Assembly: GCF_027172205.1 (NCBI RefSeq)
Contig: NC_070604.1
Location: 65,365,023-65,429,022, forward strand
Source: Podarcis raffonei
Lineage: Eukaryota; Chordata; Lepidosauria; Squamata; Lacertidae
Direction: 5' to 3'
DNA length: 64,000 nucleotides
Part shown: one piece after another, positions 12,500-23,402 of the stretch
How the letters are laid out: every line of letters begins with the position of its first letter
Position numbering within the stretch: position 1 is the first letter of the stretch
The notes under the pieces: generated by a model
Told to the model about the DNA's origin: nothing
Databases searched by the model: none
The model's input: only the letters and a program-made list of their open reading frames with translations
Made by a program: the position numbers and the translations under genes

Positions 12500-12590
12500 C
12501 ATAGCTGTCAACTTTCCCCCCCTTTTTAAGGGAAATTCCCTTATTCCGAATAGGATTCCTCGCAAGAAAAGGGAAAAGTTGACAGCTATG
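12500..12590. mobile_element. 91-bp fold-back MITE with direct repeats
   Basis: Near-perfect terminal inverted repeats of about 19 bp (CATAGCTGTCAACTTTCCC and its complement) flank a short core. The 7-bp direct repeat ACATTCC lies on both sides (12493-12499 and 12591-12597). The size fits a minimal hAT-type non-autonomous element. It lies roughly 350 bases upstream of the first PHACTR2 promoter region. Confidence 0.75.
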
Positions 12591-12929
12591 ACATTCCTCT
12601 TTAAAAAGCAAGCGACCATTTCCCAAGCAGTAAACTGCCTCGGTGTGCAAATGTCAACCGAGACGTGTGGTGAGCTTGCCACCCCTGGCAGTGCCCTGCC
12701 AATGTGCAGCCCAGGAGGGAGCGGGAAATGCGCCCTCCTCTCCACGTTTTTGACAGTCCACTCTCCGGGGGAGGCTGCCGCTTTATCAGGTGGCTCCTGG
12801 TCGTCCACGCCCTGCGAGGTAAGCCTTTGCCAAACGGCCAGCTTGCCTTTGTTCCTGGAGAGCCAGTGGCCCTGACAAAAGCCAGGCAGCGGGCGAGCAG
12901 GACCAGCCCCTGCGGAGCCAGCGCAAACT

Positions 12930-13420
12930 GGCTGTGAGGAGAACCGAGAGTCGGTGGGCGGGTCCTTCCTGTCAAAACTTTTTCGCTCGCCTTTCGCCAC
13001 CTCAGGCAGGGCTTCGTCGCGCTGTGGGCTGCGTTGGCTTCGAAGGCGCCACACCTACGGCGGAAGAAGACGCCCGTTTCCTCTCAGAGACCACTTGAAA
13101 CGGGGAGAGAGGGGAAGAGAGAAAAGAAGTGGCGGCCGGGCGAGCTCGTCCCTTCTCGTCGCGGGGATGGAGGAGAAGAAGGCGAGCCCTCCCCGGGCAG
13201 ATGCGCCTTCTCCCTCGTCCCGCTGGTGGATGCTCCCCGGCGAGACCGGCCCCAGGGGCCGCGCCCAGAGCGACGTCTCCTCTTTCTGCACGCTGCGAAA
13301 GAGCCACCTGCAGCGGGGCGCGCTCTCCGGCTCAGGTAAGGGAGAGGGGCCGCCAAGAGCTGCCACCTTCATCCCACCTACCCACCCCACCCTCTTTCTC
13401 GGCAGCCGGGGGGCTCGCGC
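12930..13420 (+). promoter_or_regulatory. CpG-rich promoter region of the first PHACTR2 start
   Basis: Sharp rise in GC and CpG, with GGGCGGG-type motifs near 12958 and no TATA box. It surrounds the exon at 13167-13335. Consistent with a CpG-island promoter; the exact transcription start is unknown. Confidence 0.55.
13167..13335 (+). CDS. PHACTR2: PHACTR2 alternative first coding exon A (56 codons)
   Basis: ATG at 13167 has a strong context (G at -3, G at +4). It opens 56 codons (MEEKKASPP ... GRAQSDVSSF ... GALSGS) plus one base, then CTCAG|GTAAGG, a strong donor. Phase 1 matches the two other candidate PHACTR2 starts in this window, so all three could join the same next exon (VDGLDK... in human). 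The GRAQSDVSSF stretch resembles GRSQSDPS near the N-terminus of the paralogue PHACTR3, as I recall it. PHACTR proteins bind PP1 and G-actin through C-terminal RPEL repeats, not present here. The frame stays open upstream to at least 12954, so an earlier start cannot be excluded. Assignment rests on position, phase and promoter; I do not recall a matching human sequence. Confidence 0.6.
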
Positions 13421-14942
13421 CTTTAACAGGCAGGGATTCTGCAGGAGAAGCTCCCCCAGCCCACTGCAGCTGCTTTGCGAAGTGGCTTGCTGGGAAAGCT
13501 TCACCTGCTGAATGCAAGTCGGTCACCAAGCCTAGATCCAGGATCCAGGATCAGATTGCATTGGAGTTCTCTCCAAGCAACTTTTTTTGCCTGTGTGAGT
13601 AAGATAAGCATATATGTGAGAATTTAAAATGTTCTGCGGGATATGTGCAGTATCGTATAAGGTTATGGAGGGATTTTCTGTTGCTTTTTTTTTTTTTTTA
13701 AGTAGGGCGTCATATATGAGTCCCACTTCATACCTCCCTTTCCTGTAGGAAAGCTTAGCCTTTGATAGTTGCATGGCAGGCAGGAATTCAAGAAGCACCA
13801 TGTCACTGTGCTTGAGAGGTAGTTATGGGAAAGAGATTCTCCCATTGAACTTCTGCCTGTCACAAGGCAGCTGCCAGCATGGTGTTAGGTCTAGAGAGGT
13901 AATCCTCATGGGATCTAGAGAGGTAAGCCTCATGGGATCTACAGTGTTACCCTTCTGGTAGGATGTCAAGATTCCTTAACTCAAACTTGGCCTTGAGCCT
14001 ACTGACCTCCCTGTGAATTTAAAACTAGAGTAGTTCCAGCATGCTTTTGTAGATGAACTGATATTTGGCTGGTGATAATGAGCATGAAGAAACACAGTAG
14101 TGGTTGTTCCAGACTAGCACTGAGAATGATGTTGTCATCTTCTCTGGCTTGGCTTGGTTTACATCTCAGTCCTTTGGCAAGTGATGGGTTCTCTCTGGTA
14201 GTTAGTATGCCACATTCTTTGACCATTAAAGAAACTGACATGACAAACACTTATTTTCTTCTTAGTAAAATTGTCATAACAGCAGCCTACTTCAAAAGAC
14301 TTTCTAGATCAGAGCTGTGGCCTTCCAGCCTTTGCTGGACTCCCAACTCTTGTCATGTGATACCATTTGCCATGCTGGGCTGGGGCTGATGTGAGCTGAA
14401 GTCCAACAATATCTAAAGATCTACAGATTTCCCAGCCCTCCTCCAGACTAAGGTTGTACAGCACTTTGTTACATTAGGAGAACTAAATATCATTATGTTA
14501 TATATTACTTTTAATGTACAGAGAAAGCACTGGAACTTGAGACTTTGGCAGGGGCAGCCAGCTCATGAGGCAAGGTGAGGTAACTGCCTTAGGTGGTAGG
14601 GTCCACAGGTGTAGTTTTGGCAGTCTTCTCACACCAAAAAAAATTCTATATGTTTTAGGTTGTCAAGCAAAGGGTTGTTTTCAGTAATTTTTTGATCTAG
14701 CATGTGGTCACCATGAGGGACTTAGGCCATCGTGTGGGGCCTAGCAGGTGCTCAACCATTCCAACAGCCAACACTTGGTTTGATAATGGGCTTGCCATGG
14801 ATTATCCATGATGGATACTGCTGCTTGACGTTTCGAGAAAATACCTGTTTCAAATCTGCTGCATGCCCATTCCATTTGGCACAACAAATGAGTTCTGTGT
14901 CAATGTTTTCCAAAGTATGAACTTCAACTCTCTGTTCAACCA

Positions 14943-15077
14943 GAGCTTCTTTCAAGGGGAACTCACAGAAACACAGTTCTAGCACATCTCAGGTGGGTGC
15001 CATTGCCATTCTAAAAGAACGAAGGAAGTGTTTACGGTGAGTTCTGGCACCTCTTTTTCTAGAAAAAAATAGCACTG
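14943..15077 (+). repeat. Dispersed repeat shared with 23302-23402, copy 1
   Basis: Contains AACTCACAGAAACACAGTTC and TCTCAGGTGGGTGCCATTGC, closely matched at 23.3 kb in the same orientation. The right end (CACCTCTTTTTCTAGAAAAA) looks like a terminal part. Probably a non-autonomous DNA element; no target duplication found. Confidence 0.5.
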
Positions 15078-15919
15078 TTTATGAATTTCAACCCTATCTT
15101 CAGTTGTAAGGCTTGAAAATTTCCAACATGGCCTGGGGTTTGGGCTGTTAGTCATAAGAACAAGCACCTCTCATGTATCAAGCATTTGGGTAAAAGGCTA
15201 GGAAGTATAGGCCATACTTGCAATTTTAAAAAATGGTTAATAGCACTCTTAGGGCCATACCCATATCTGTGCTGGGAGAAGTTACCATAATCCTTCTTAC
15301 TTGTGCTATTTTCCATGTCTTTGCATCTGCTATTTTTCATGCAAGTGCAAGCATATGGGTACAATAGGGAGTTAAGCAAACTGCTTTACCCACTACTGCA
15401 GCCTCAGTCTGATTCCCCTGCCCCATAGCTATTCACGCACCCCTCTTTTTTAAAAAGGAGATAGTGTGTGTAGTTCTCTCACATAACATAAAATTTTGCC
15501 CGCAGGGTAAGCTTTTGAAAGGACTGGTTTTCATACCTGGATTCTCAGAGCATGGGCATCAGCTTGAGAAATAACAGACTGTATTTGGTTACTGCACTGT
15601 CTAAAAGCTTTTTGAATAGTAAGGAGGTGCAGTATGTTGTTGTTTCCAGGTTTGTCGATTTACATCAAGACTTGACTGAAGAGCATTGCTTGGAGGACTT
15701 GCATTGTTCAAGGCTCAGACAATCTCTATATAGGGAATACACTTTGCACTTGACATATTTCAGGACCTGAATGAATCTGCATATTGTTTATATAACATCT
15801 ATAGTCTGTTCCAGGAGCACAGGTTTAATTCAGAGTTGTAGGGGACCTTCATTTTCTCACAGACTTTGAGGGCCTTTAAGTTCATTCAAATATCGATGAA
15901 TTTGAAGGATAGCTTATTA

Positions 15920-16270
15920 TTATTTTTATTTCTTGTATCCTGTCCTTTCTCATACAGACTCCAGGGTGGCTAGCAGCATCTTAGCAAACAACAGAATTAA
16001 AAACATAAACTAAAACCCACTGTAGCAGCAGCATCAGGAAGAACAGAACAATCAAAGATACAATTCAGTAATATCGTTTCCAATTGCCACTCTTAATATG
16101 CCCCAGGCTTGCAAAAATAAACAGGGTTTAAGTTGACACCTGAACAAAAGAAGCTGAGGGACAGCTGGATCAGCAGAGGGAGAGAGTTCAGTAGGCAGGG
16201 GACTATCAGAGCAAAATATGGCAGATCTCCAGGCTATGTTCTCTGGGCTTCTGCTGCAGAACTCAAAACT
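15920..16270 (-). repeat. LINE 3' end fragment (L2/CR1 type)
   Basis: On the minus strand it ends with an AGCCACCCTGGAGTCTGTAT-like stretch, GATACAAGAAATAAAAATAA and an AT-rich tail, the usual last bases of L2-type LINEs in squamates. No intact frame. Confidence 0.5.
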
Positions 16271-16718
16271 TGTGTTGCCTGGTACTGTTGAAAGGTGATC
16301 CTTCAATTTATGCAGAGATTAATGGTGTTGATATTTATTGAGGCTGGAACCAGATATTCTAGGCTATCTGTTACATTTTTCCTGTGCTAGTCTTTCATGA
16401 AGTGTTGAAGTTCCCATAAACTAATTATATGAAGGGCTATTATGGATAATAGCTCTGCAACACAGAGACTTATTCTGGGGTGGAATTGGGGAACTGAAAA
16501 CTTGAGGGCCAGAGCCTGTAGTTTCAAACAGAATGTTCGGTTCAAAAGCACAGGAATGAGAAGGCGGACCTTGCTGTTCGAATTATTAGACAGCATTTTA
16601 TGGACCTCTTTGAACTGCTTTGTGAGAGAAATGTGATCTGCTTTGCAACTTGACATTAAAGTGTTGGGGAAATTTATGTGAATGTACCCATACATTATCT
16701 GTATTGGTATACATTGCA

Positions 16719-16857
16719 AAAGTGGAGAACCTGTGGCACACCAGATGTTTTTGGCCTGTAAGTCCCATTGGCCCCAGCCAGCATGGCCAGTGGTCATGGA
16801 TGATAAAAGTTATAGCACAGTGGCAGCCGGAGAGGCAGAAATTCCCCATTGCTGATA
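16719..16857. mobile_element. hAT-like fold-back MITE fragment
   Basis: GTGGAGAACCTGTGGCACAC at the left and GAAATTCCCCATTGCTGA at the right are diverged versions of an inverted-repeat element common in sauropsids. The interior keeps CCCCAGCCAGCATGGCCAGT. Old copy; the target duplication is not clear. Confidence 0.5.
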
Positions 16858-17576
16858 CTGAAAACATCAGTTGCTACAGGAAGAAGTTAATGAGAATATT
16901 CTAGTTAGAGACATTGTCGTTTCTAAAAAGCAGTTTTGGCAATGGTCCACAAAATCCATCTATCTGTTATTCCATACAATCCACCTATCTCTAAACAGAT
17001 TATTGTTTAATATGCTGATAGTTACAATTTCCTGCCATCTCTTTTGTTCAGTTCTTTTAAGCTATAGACCTTATGAAGCAAGCTAGTCTGCTTTGTGGTT
17101 TGCTTTATATTGATGTTGTCTGTATTGTCTCCGGTGCAAAAAAGGTAAAGGAAGACAGAAATATTATGCATACATTCATTAGAACAAGTTCCAGACTGAA
17201 AGCAATGGGACTTCCCTGCAAAAACAGGGCTAAAGCTGGCTGGGGCTGAGAGGAGTCATAGTCCAGCAACATCTAGAGGGAAAATAAATAAATTAGCTGT
17301 GGCTTATTCACTGACTTTCAACCTTGGGATGCCTATTTAAGGACTGATGCCACAGTCCCTTCTCCCAAGGCCCTGCGGCACCCTGAATGCTGTCTAAACA
17401 AGGAGAAGAGAGATGGGGGAGGCCAGCAAATTCATCAGCATGTCTCTACCTGGGAACCCTGTTGACCTTGAGCTTTGTGACTTTTCTTCAGGGCCACGAA
17501 GCTATAGCTTATTGCCACTCCCTCTTTCCTTTGAGTTTGTTTGTTTCTCGCTAAGTTGCTACTGTGGGCATAGAAG

Positions 17577-17770
17577 CCAACTCCTAGCGGCCAAGGTCCC
17601 TTCCGCTCCCCCAATAAAATATTTGATGAGGCCAGGCCCCCCAAAGTTGATGGGGATTGCCATTCAAATGGTGTTTGTGTGTCAGGGGTCATGACACCCA
17701 AGGTTTGCTGTAGCTTACTCCAATTTATTCTTGTAACACTGCACCATGGTTTAGTGATATGTTTGTCCTG
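17577..17770 (+). repeat. Dispersed repeat, copy 2 (family not identified)
   Basis: Second copy of the element seen at 1769-1960. The shared part covers roughly 120 bases and then fades. Boundaries are approximate. Confidence 0.6.
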
Positions 17771-19169
17771 GGCCTTATTCAAACGGCCCATCTTCATAAG
17801 TTTATAATCATCAGGTTGCCTTGAACTATGTGTGTACCAAATTTCAGCTTTCTGGGTTATGATAACCCTGGTAATTTCCTATGAGATCCATCAACCCCAA
17901 GAAGCTTCATCTACATGATTTCTATAAATGCATGCATCTTTGTGTGTTAAACAATATTCTATGCAAACTGAAGAGAAGGAAAATCTGTCATTGAACTTTT
18001 CCCTGTCTCTTGATAGATGCAATTTTCTAATAGATACCCAGATTGTGTTTGTAATTTCCTGTTTCTGACTGAAATAGAGAAATGCAGGAAGCATTGCTTT
18101 CAAAACATATGCTAATATTCTCTCTTGAGTTTTAATCTCCACTATCTTGGGGATTTTATTTATTTGTCAGGGCTGTAATTCACTGTCATATGCCAAGGTG
18201 GCGTTAATATTTCACTTTAACTTCTAACTTAGATTCCAGAGCAGCTAAAAAGGAAACACAGTGAGATAATGAAAAGTTTACAACTGAGAATTATTAATTG
18301 TCTCCATGGCAACAATAAGGTTGTCTAAATGCCCACCTGCCCAAAACAATGAGCAGTGATACAGTGCATCTTATTGTCATGGTTGGACCACCAGCTGGTG
18401 AAGTTTGGAGTGGTGGTAGCAATACCTCCCCACAAGGGTTGTGGACCCATTTGGATGGTCCACCTTCAGTGCCTGATGGATTCCAGAATGCAGAGCTGAA
18501 TGACAATCCTGTTGAAGCTCTGGTCATGTCCAAGTCCTGATCAGGGGTGGAATTCAATGTTAAGCGCTTACAAACATTCCATCTGCGTGAGCATATCAGC
18601 TTGCCAGACAGAATGACACCCACCCACCACGGTCCTCCTCACCCATGTACTGTGCTTGTGGTACTCCCAACACACCCACACCCCGCAGCCTTTTTTATTC
18701 TGCAAAATGTTTCATATTTTTCAGTTATAAGAAATCTAGTTTTGGTCACATGCTTATATTTCAATATAAGACTGTAAAAGCTGTCACTTATTCCCAGCCA
18801 TTAGAGAAATGGTGGTTTTATGAATCGAATGCTGATCTTGCTTCTATATTGAATATGTTTCTGTACAGCTACATAGGAAAGCTGCTATGCAGAGTTGACT
18901 CACTAGATGGTGTGTTTGCCATACTGATAGGCAAATGTTATTCTCCATAATATCAAACGCCTGTTTAAAAGTCTTTAGTTTCTCAGGAGGAGAAGTGCTT
19001 TCTAACCAAAGTGTATATTTCTAAAATAGGCGATACAACACCAGTTTTAAGTGCATCCAAATGTAGGCTACAAAATGACTTGCATCTTGCAATATTTAGG
19101 CTGCACTTTTGTGTGTTCTTGACAGTAAGTCCCATTGAACTTAATGGTGGTATTACTTCTTAGGATCAA

Positions 19170-19345
19170 AATTAAAAAAATCCTTCCAGTAGCACCTTAG
19201 AGACCAACTAAGTTTGTTACTGGCATGAAGTTTCATGCGCATGCACACTTCTTCAGATACCAAGTGTGCATGCAAACGAAAGCTCATACCAATAACAAAC
19301 TTAGTTGGTCTCTAAGGTGCTACTGGAAGGAATTTTTTTATTTTG
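19170..19345. repeat. Long fold-back repeat (arms of about 75 bp)
   Basis: Left arm 19170-19247 and right arm 19262-19345 are near-perfect reverse complements over most of their length (for example CAGTAGCACCTTAGAGACCA against TGGTCTCTAAGGTGCTACTG), separated by about 14 bases. The sequence to the right (CCCAACACGGCTACCTACCT) belongs to the same known kind of squamate dispersed repeat. Family not identified. Confidence 0.7.
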
Positions 19346-19760
19346 TTTTGACTATGGCAGCCCAACACGGCTACCTACCTGTAACTGTTCTTAGGATCAA
19401 GGCTTTCTGGTAGGTTTTGCTTTCCAAGCCATTTATTTTCCAAGCCATTTCCCAAACCATTTTTTGATGTGGTAAAAATAATATGAAGTAGTCTTTGAAT
19501 GCTTCTCATCAACCCAAATGGTCTTGTGAATATTTCAGTGTATGGCTGCTTTACAATGTAATGCTTTTATGAAAAATCTTTCAAAAGTAAGTTTGTCCAG
19601 AACATGGTGAATTTTGCTCTGGGATGCGTGTTGGGAAAACTCAGAAGCTCAGTTCAGCATAACTGGAACCACACAAGGTCAACTCCCATTGAAAATTGCT
19701 TTGTTAGAAATGGTCATGTGAACTGGAACATTGAATTTACTGTGAAGTATCCTTCTCTAT

Positions 19761-20113
19761 AGGGACGCGGGTGGCACTGTGGGTTAAACCACAGAGCCTA
19801 GGACTTGCGGATAAGAAGGGCGGCTTCGAATCCCCGCAACGGGCTGAGCTCCCGTTGCTCAGTCCCTGCTCCTGCCAACCTAGCAGTTCGAAAGCACATC
19901 AAAGTGCAAGTAGATAAATAGGTACCGCTCTGGCGGGAAGGTAAACGGCGTTTCCGTGCGCTGCTCTGGTTCACCAGAAGCGGCTCAGTCATGCTGGCCA
20001 CATGACCCAGAAGCTGTACGCCGGCTCCCTTGGCCAATAAAGCGAGATGAGCACTGCAACCCCAGAATCGGTCATGATTGGACCTAATAGTCAGGGGTCC
20101 CTTTACCTTTACC
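19761..20113 (+). repeat. Sauria-type tRNA-derived SINE, full length
   Basis: Starts GGGACGCGGGTGGC and carries a degenerate A box and a B-box-like GCTTCGAATCC. It ends in CCTTTACCTTTACC. A 13-bp target duplication (TATCCTTCTCTAT) lies at 19748-19760 and 20114-20126. The 3' part is reported to be related to BovB, whose machinery is thought to move these SINEs. Confidence 0.9.
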
Positions 20114-20126
20114 TATCCTTCTCTAT

Positions 20127-21206
20127 ACTGTATGGAGGGCGTCCTGGACTAGGATCTCTTACCGTGCACTCCAGTAGGCAGGGCCAAAACTTGAATCTTT
20201 GTGCCCTTCTTATGTGGAAGAGAGGTCTTGGGTACATACCATAGCTCATGCTGTAATAAAATACACCATGGAATACACTAAAAACTTTGAGCAACACCCC
20301 CCTCCCTATACATCTTACCTAGAAGGGTAGATTGCTCTCTAGCCACTCTAGAGAAAGAACAGTTACAGAAAATGCTACACTCCATTCTCCTGCAGCAGTA
20401 GAGGGCATCCTAGACAAGGATATGGTACATTAGCAGTTCCCAGATGTGTGCGTACCTTGCTGCTATCTCTGAGGATACCAAGGAAGAGATATTTAGCTTG
20501 TAATGCTCAATAAAGGTTGACACTGATGAAGAGGGGTGAGCAGATGCTCTTGCTGAAAGCATTAATATGGGCCTTTTAAAATAATATATCACACTTTGTT
20601 TTTTTGGCTGTTGGGCTTATCATCCCCATATTTTGCAACCACAGCCCCAGTGAATAATGCAGATTCAACCCATTGTTTTGTTAAAGTAAGGTATAATGGA
20701 AAACTTGTATCTCATGCCCACATGGATCTCAGGGAGGGTGGGGATTGGGGGAGTACTAATTGAGGGGAAGGGACAACAATGCAGGGCATCACCCATTAGT
20801 TGAACTGAAAGTGGTCATGTGTAGATGAACATGCACGAAAGAGCATGCGGGAAAACTGGCTCTGTGCAACCCACAAGTGTATCAACAATCTGGTGTGTAC
20901 ACAGCTCAAGCTTCTTAACGAGTACTTGTCTAATTCATTTGCAGAATCAGAGGTAAAGAGATGACCCATGTATAATGGGTGGGGGTGCAGAAAAAGTTGC
21001 TGAGGGGAAACTCCATGCCCCCTGGGTGTCTGTGTCACCATTTTTTGGTGACTTGCTGGGGAAGTTAAGTGCTCACCCTCCATGTCTGCCCTATGATGTG
21101 GGGACAGTTGAATGTCTGGGAGACAGCTCAGGGATGCTGCTGAAACTGCTGTCACCTTTGGGACTTTGGTATAGTGACAAGTGCATACAAAATGTTAAGT
21201 TGTGGG
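20127..21206 (+). other. PHACTR2 intron, no element recognised
   Basis: AT-moderate sequence with short chance open frames only. I see no exon, repeat or RNA gene. Confidence 0.5.
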
Positions 21207-21441
21207 TGAACATATCAGACGACGCAGCAATTTCTCCAAAGCAGTTCTTTATTTGTAAGCTGGAACAGAACTGAACTGAACAGCAAACAGCTCAGCCGGC
21301 CTGCTTTTATAGGCAGCCGGCTGTCAACATTATAGCAACAACAACCCAGGGTTTCCCGCCTAAAATAACTGACGTGGACCTGAGTGAAAACTACATACAC
21401 GATACTCCTTTGGGCCAGGGTGAGAACTTCAATACATAACA
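21207..21441 (-). mobile_element. Solo LTR-like fossil, probably Ty3/Gypsy
   Basis: Read on the minus strand it begins TGTTATGTATTGAAG and ends TATGTTCA. Between these are a TATAAAAG box and, downstream, AATAAAG, in the order expected of U3-R-U5. The first 13 bases resemble the start of the LTR at 28420 (TGTTATGTACTGAG), so it may be a distant relative. No matching 5-bp duplication was found, which suggests an old copy or slightly misplaced ends. Confidence 0.6.
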
Positions 21442-22590
21442 CAAAACACAATAAATGCTGAGCTACCACTCATTTATTAATCTGGACTAGTGAAATGTGA
21501 TACCCATTGGTGTGATTTGTGTAGAAAATGTCAATAAAAACAAAAAAAGTGTGGCGTTGGCTGTAAAATCCAATTTTCTATGAATATTGCTTCAAAAGAA
21601 CACACATGTACAAAATAAGTTTCTAGCCATTTTGGTTGTGAAGATATGTTTGAAAGTGCGTGGGCGGTGACTGGTAAAATGTCAGCAGTTAGAGCATAGA
21701 TGCCACTGAGCATTATCACTTGCTATTATGCTTGTCAATGCTGCACTTGTTTTGAAGCCATTAAAAACTGATTGCCTGAATATGTAGGCTGCAGAATAAA
21801 TTTGGTAGTAGTTCATTAACTCCAGCAGGCACATGGCTGCTTAGAAACCAAATCAAGGTTTCCAGGATCTTAGTCTGTGAGATCAGACAATGACCTCACT
21901 GCATACAGAGCTAGTGATTCACAGACTGTGAACACTGATGTCATCCTACCAGTCATTAACTATTATCATGTAGTGTTATTGGCTCAAAAACATACCAAAT
22001 GAATTAAATATGCATATATTAGGATGGCACATGTTTAGAAATGCGTATGTTGATATGAAATATTATTTAAATATGTATTTTCATGCAGATTAAAATTGTG
22101 CATATTAATAGAGAAATTGGACAGAGCAGACTCATACATGAACACATGCGAAATTGACACAAACTGGAAATAGACTGATACATCTATCCCTAGATGAATA
22201 TATGCAAGATTGTTTTGCCACAAGTTTTCTGTTAACAGCATTAAGATTTTAGTGTTCTAGGGAGATGTATCTAAAGCTGTAATCCTGTGTGTATTTTCCC
22301 TGGAGGAAGCCTCATAAGATACTGTACATGTGTAGGATCACAACTGCACATCTCCTTTCTATGTAACTTCAGATAACAATGTTTTTTATTTAGACTAGTG
22401 CTTGGGTCAGTTGTTTAGTTATGTTTGAAAACTTTGTTGCCACATATTGTGAGAAGCCTTGACTGCATTTTCTTCAAAAGAGAAGTCATTTCTACTTTAT
22501 GTTTCATGTTTTGTCCTTGATAGAGTGACATCTCTCATCCAGACACTGACTGACTCAGACCTGCTTACATTCAGCAGAGTTGCTGTATCA

Positions 22591-23195
22591 GGTAAAGGTA
22601 AAGGTAAAGGTAAAGGACCCCTGGTCGGTAAAGGAAAGGCGACTATGGGGTTGCGGTGCTCATCTTGATTTCAGGCCGAGGGAGCCGGCGTTTGTCCACA
22701 GACAGTTTTCCGGGTCATGGGGCCAGCAAGACTAAACCGCTACTAGTGCACAGAGGACAGTGACGAGTGCCAGAGCGCACGGAAACACCGTTTACCTTCC
22801 CACCACCGCAGTACCTACAGTGGTACCTCTGGTTACGTACTTAATTCGTTCCGGAGGTCCGTGCTTAATCTGAAACTGTTCTTAACCTGAAGCACCACTT
22901 TAGCTAGTGGGGCCTCCCGCCGCTGCAGCACGATTTCTGTTCTCATCCTGAAGCAAAGTTCTTAACCCGAGGTAATATTTCTGGGTTAGCAGAGTCTGTA
23001 ACCTGAAGCATATGTAACATGAAGCATATGTAACCCAAGGTACCACTGTATTTATTTGCACTGGCATGCTTTTGAACTGCTATGTTGGTGGGAGCTGGGA
23101 CAGAGCAATGGGATCTCAGCCCGTTGTGGGGCTTTAAACCGCCGACCTTCCAATCAGCAAGCCCAGGAGGCTCAATGGTTTAGACCACAACACCA
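22591..23195 (-). repeat. Sauria-type SINE interrupted by a MITE
   Basis: Reverse-oriented copy flanked by GCTGTATCA at 22582-22590 and 23196-23204. It starts with several GGTAAA units (the SINE tail) and ends in the tRNA-like head. A Tigger-like MITE sits inside it (22818-23048). It is a variant subfamily with a GTTTGTCCACAGACAG stretch, also seen in diverged form in the 54.9 kb copy. Confidence 0.85.
22818..23048 (+). mobile_element. Tigger-like MITE, family A, 231-bp class, nested in a SINE
   Basis: CAGTGGTACC...GGTACCACTG with TA on each side, within the body of the SINE at 22591-23195. It has two 16-bp units of the GTAACMTGAAGCATAT form near the right end. Nesting shows it moved after the SINE inserted. 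Confidence 0.88.
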
Positions 23196-23301
23196 GCTGT
23201 ATCATGTACCTTCTGACCTTCCATGGGTGCTATATACATTTGTCTAATCCCGCTCTTTTTGAATGATTGTGTTTTGTTTTGTTTTGTTTTGTTTAAACCC
23301 A

Positions 23302-23402
23302 GGGCTTTTTTCAGCTGAAACTCGCAGAAACTCAGTTCCAGCACCCCTTAGATGGGTTCCTGCATCTCTCAGGTGGATACCATTGCCATTCTAAGAGAAT
23401 GA
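23302..23402 (+). repeat. Dispersed repeat shared with 14943-15077, copy 2
   Basis: Contains AACTCGCAGAAACTCAGTTC and CTCTCAGGTGGATACCATTG; the same order is seen at 15.0 kb. The left end has CAGGGCTTTTTTCAGC, a plausible terminal sequence of a hAT-like element. Confidence 0.5.

Larger units (their letters stand above)
13336..19169 (+). other. PHACTR2 intron (first part)
   Basis: No exon recognised. Pieces of hAT-type fold-back repeats (variants of ACAACTCCCAT... / GGCTGGGGCTGA) occur near 14315-14450, 16719-16857 and 17228-17285. A LINE 3' end lies at 15920-16270. A repeat shared with 23.3 kb lies at 14943-15077, and one shared with 1.8 kb at 17577. The rest is AT-rich and unrecognised. Confidence 0.5.

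Noticed and set aside
12476-13054. A 192-residue minus-strand frame overlapping the PHACTR2 CpG island
   Set aside because: It crosses a MITE and GC-rich DNA, where long frames arise by chance; composition is not gene-like and no domain is seen.
19761-19860. A tRNA gene, because of the A- and B-box-like motifs
   Set aside because: The motifs are part of a Sauria SINE head repeated four more times in the window; no cloverleaf with proper acceptor stem is evident.
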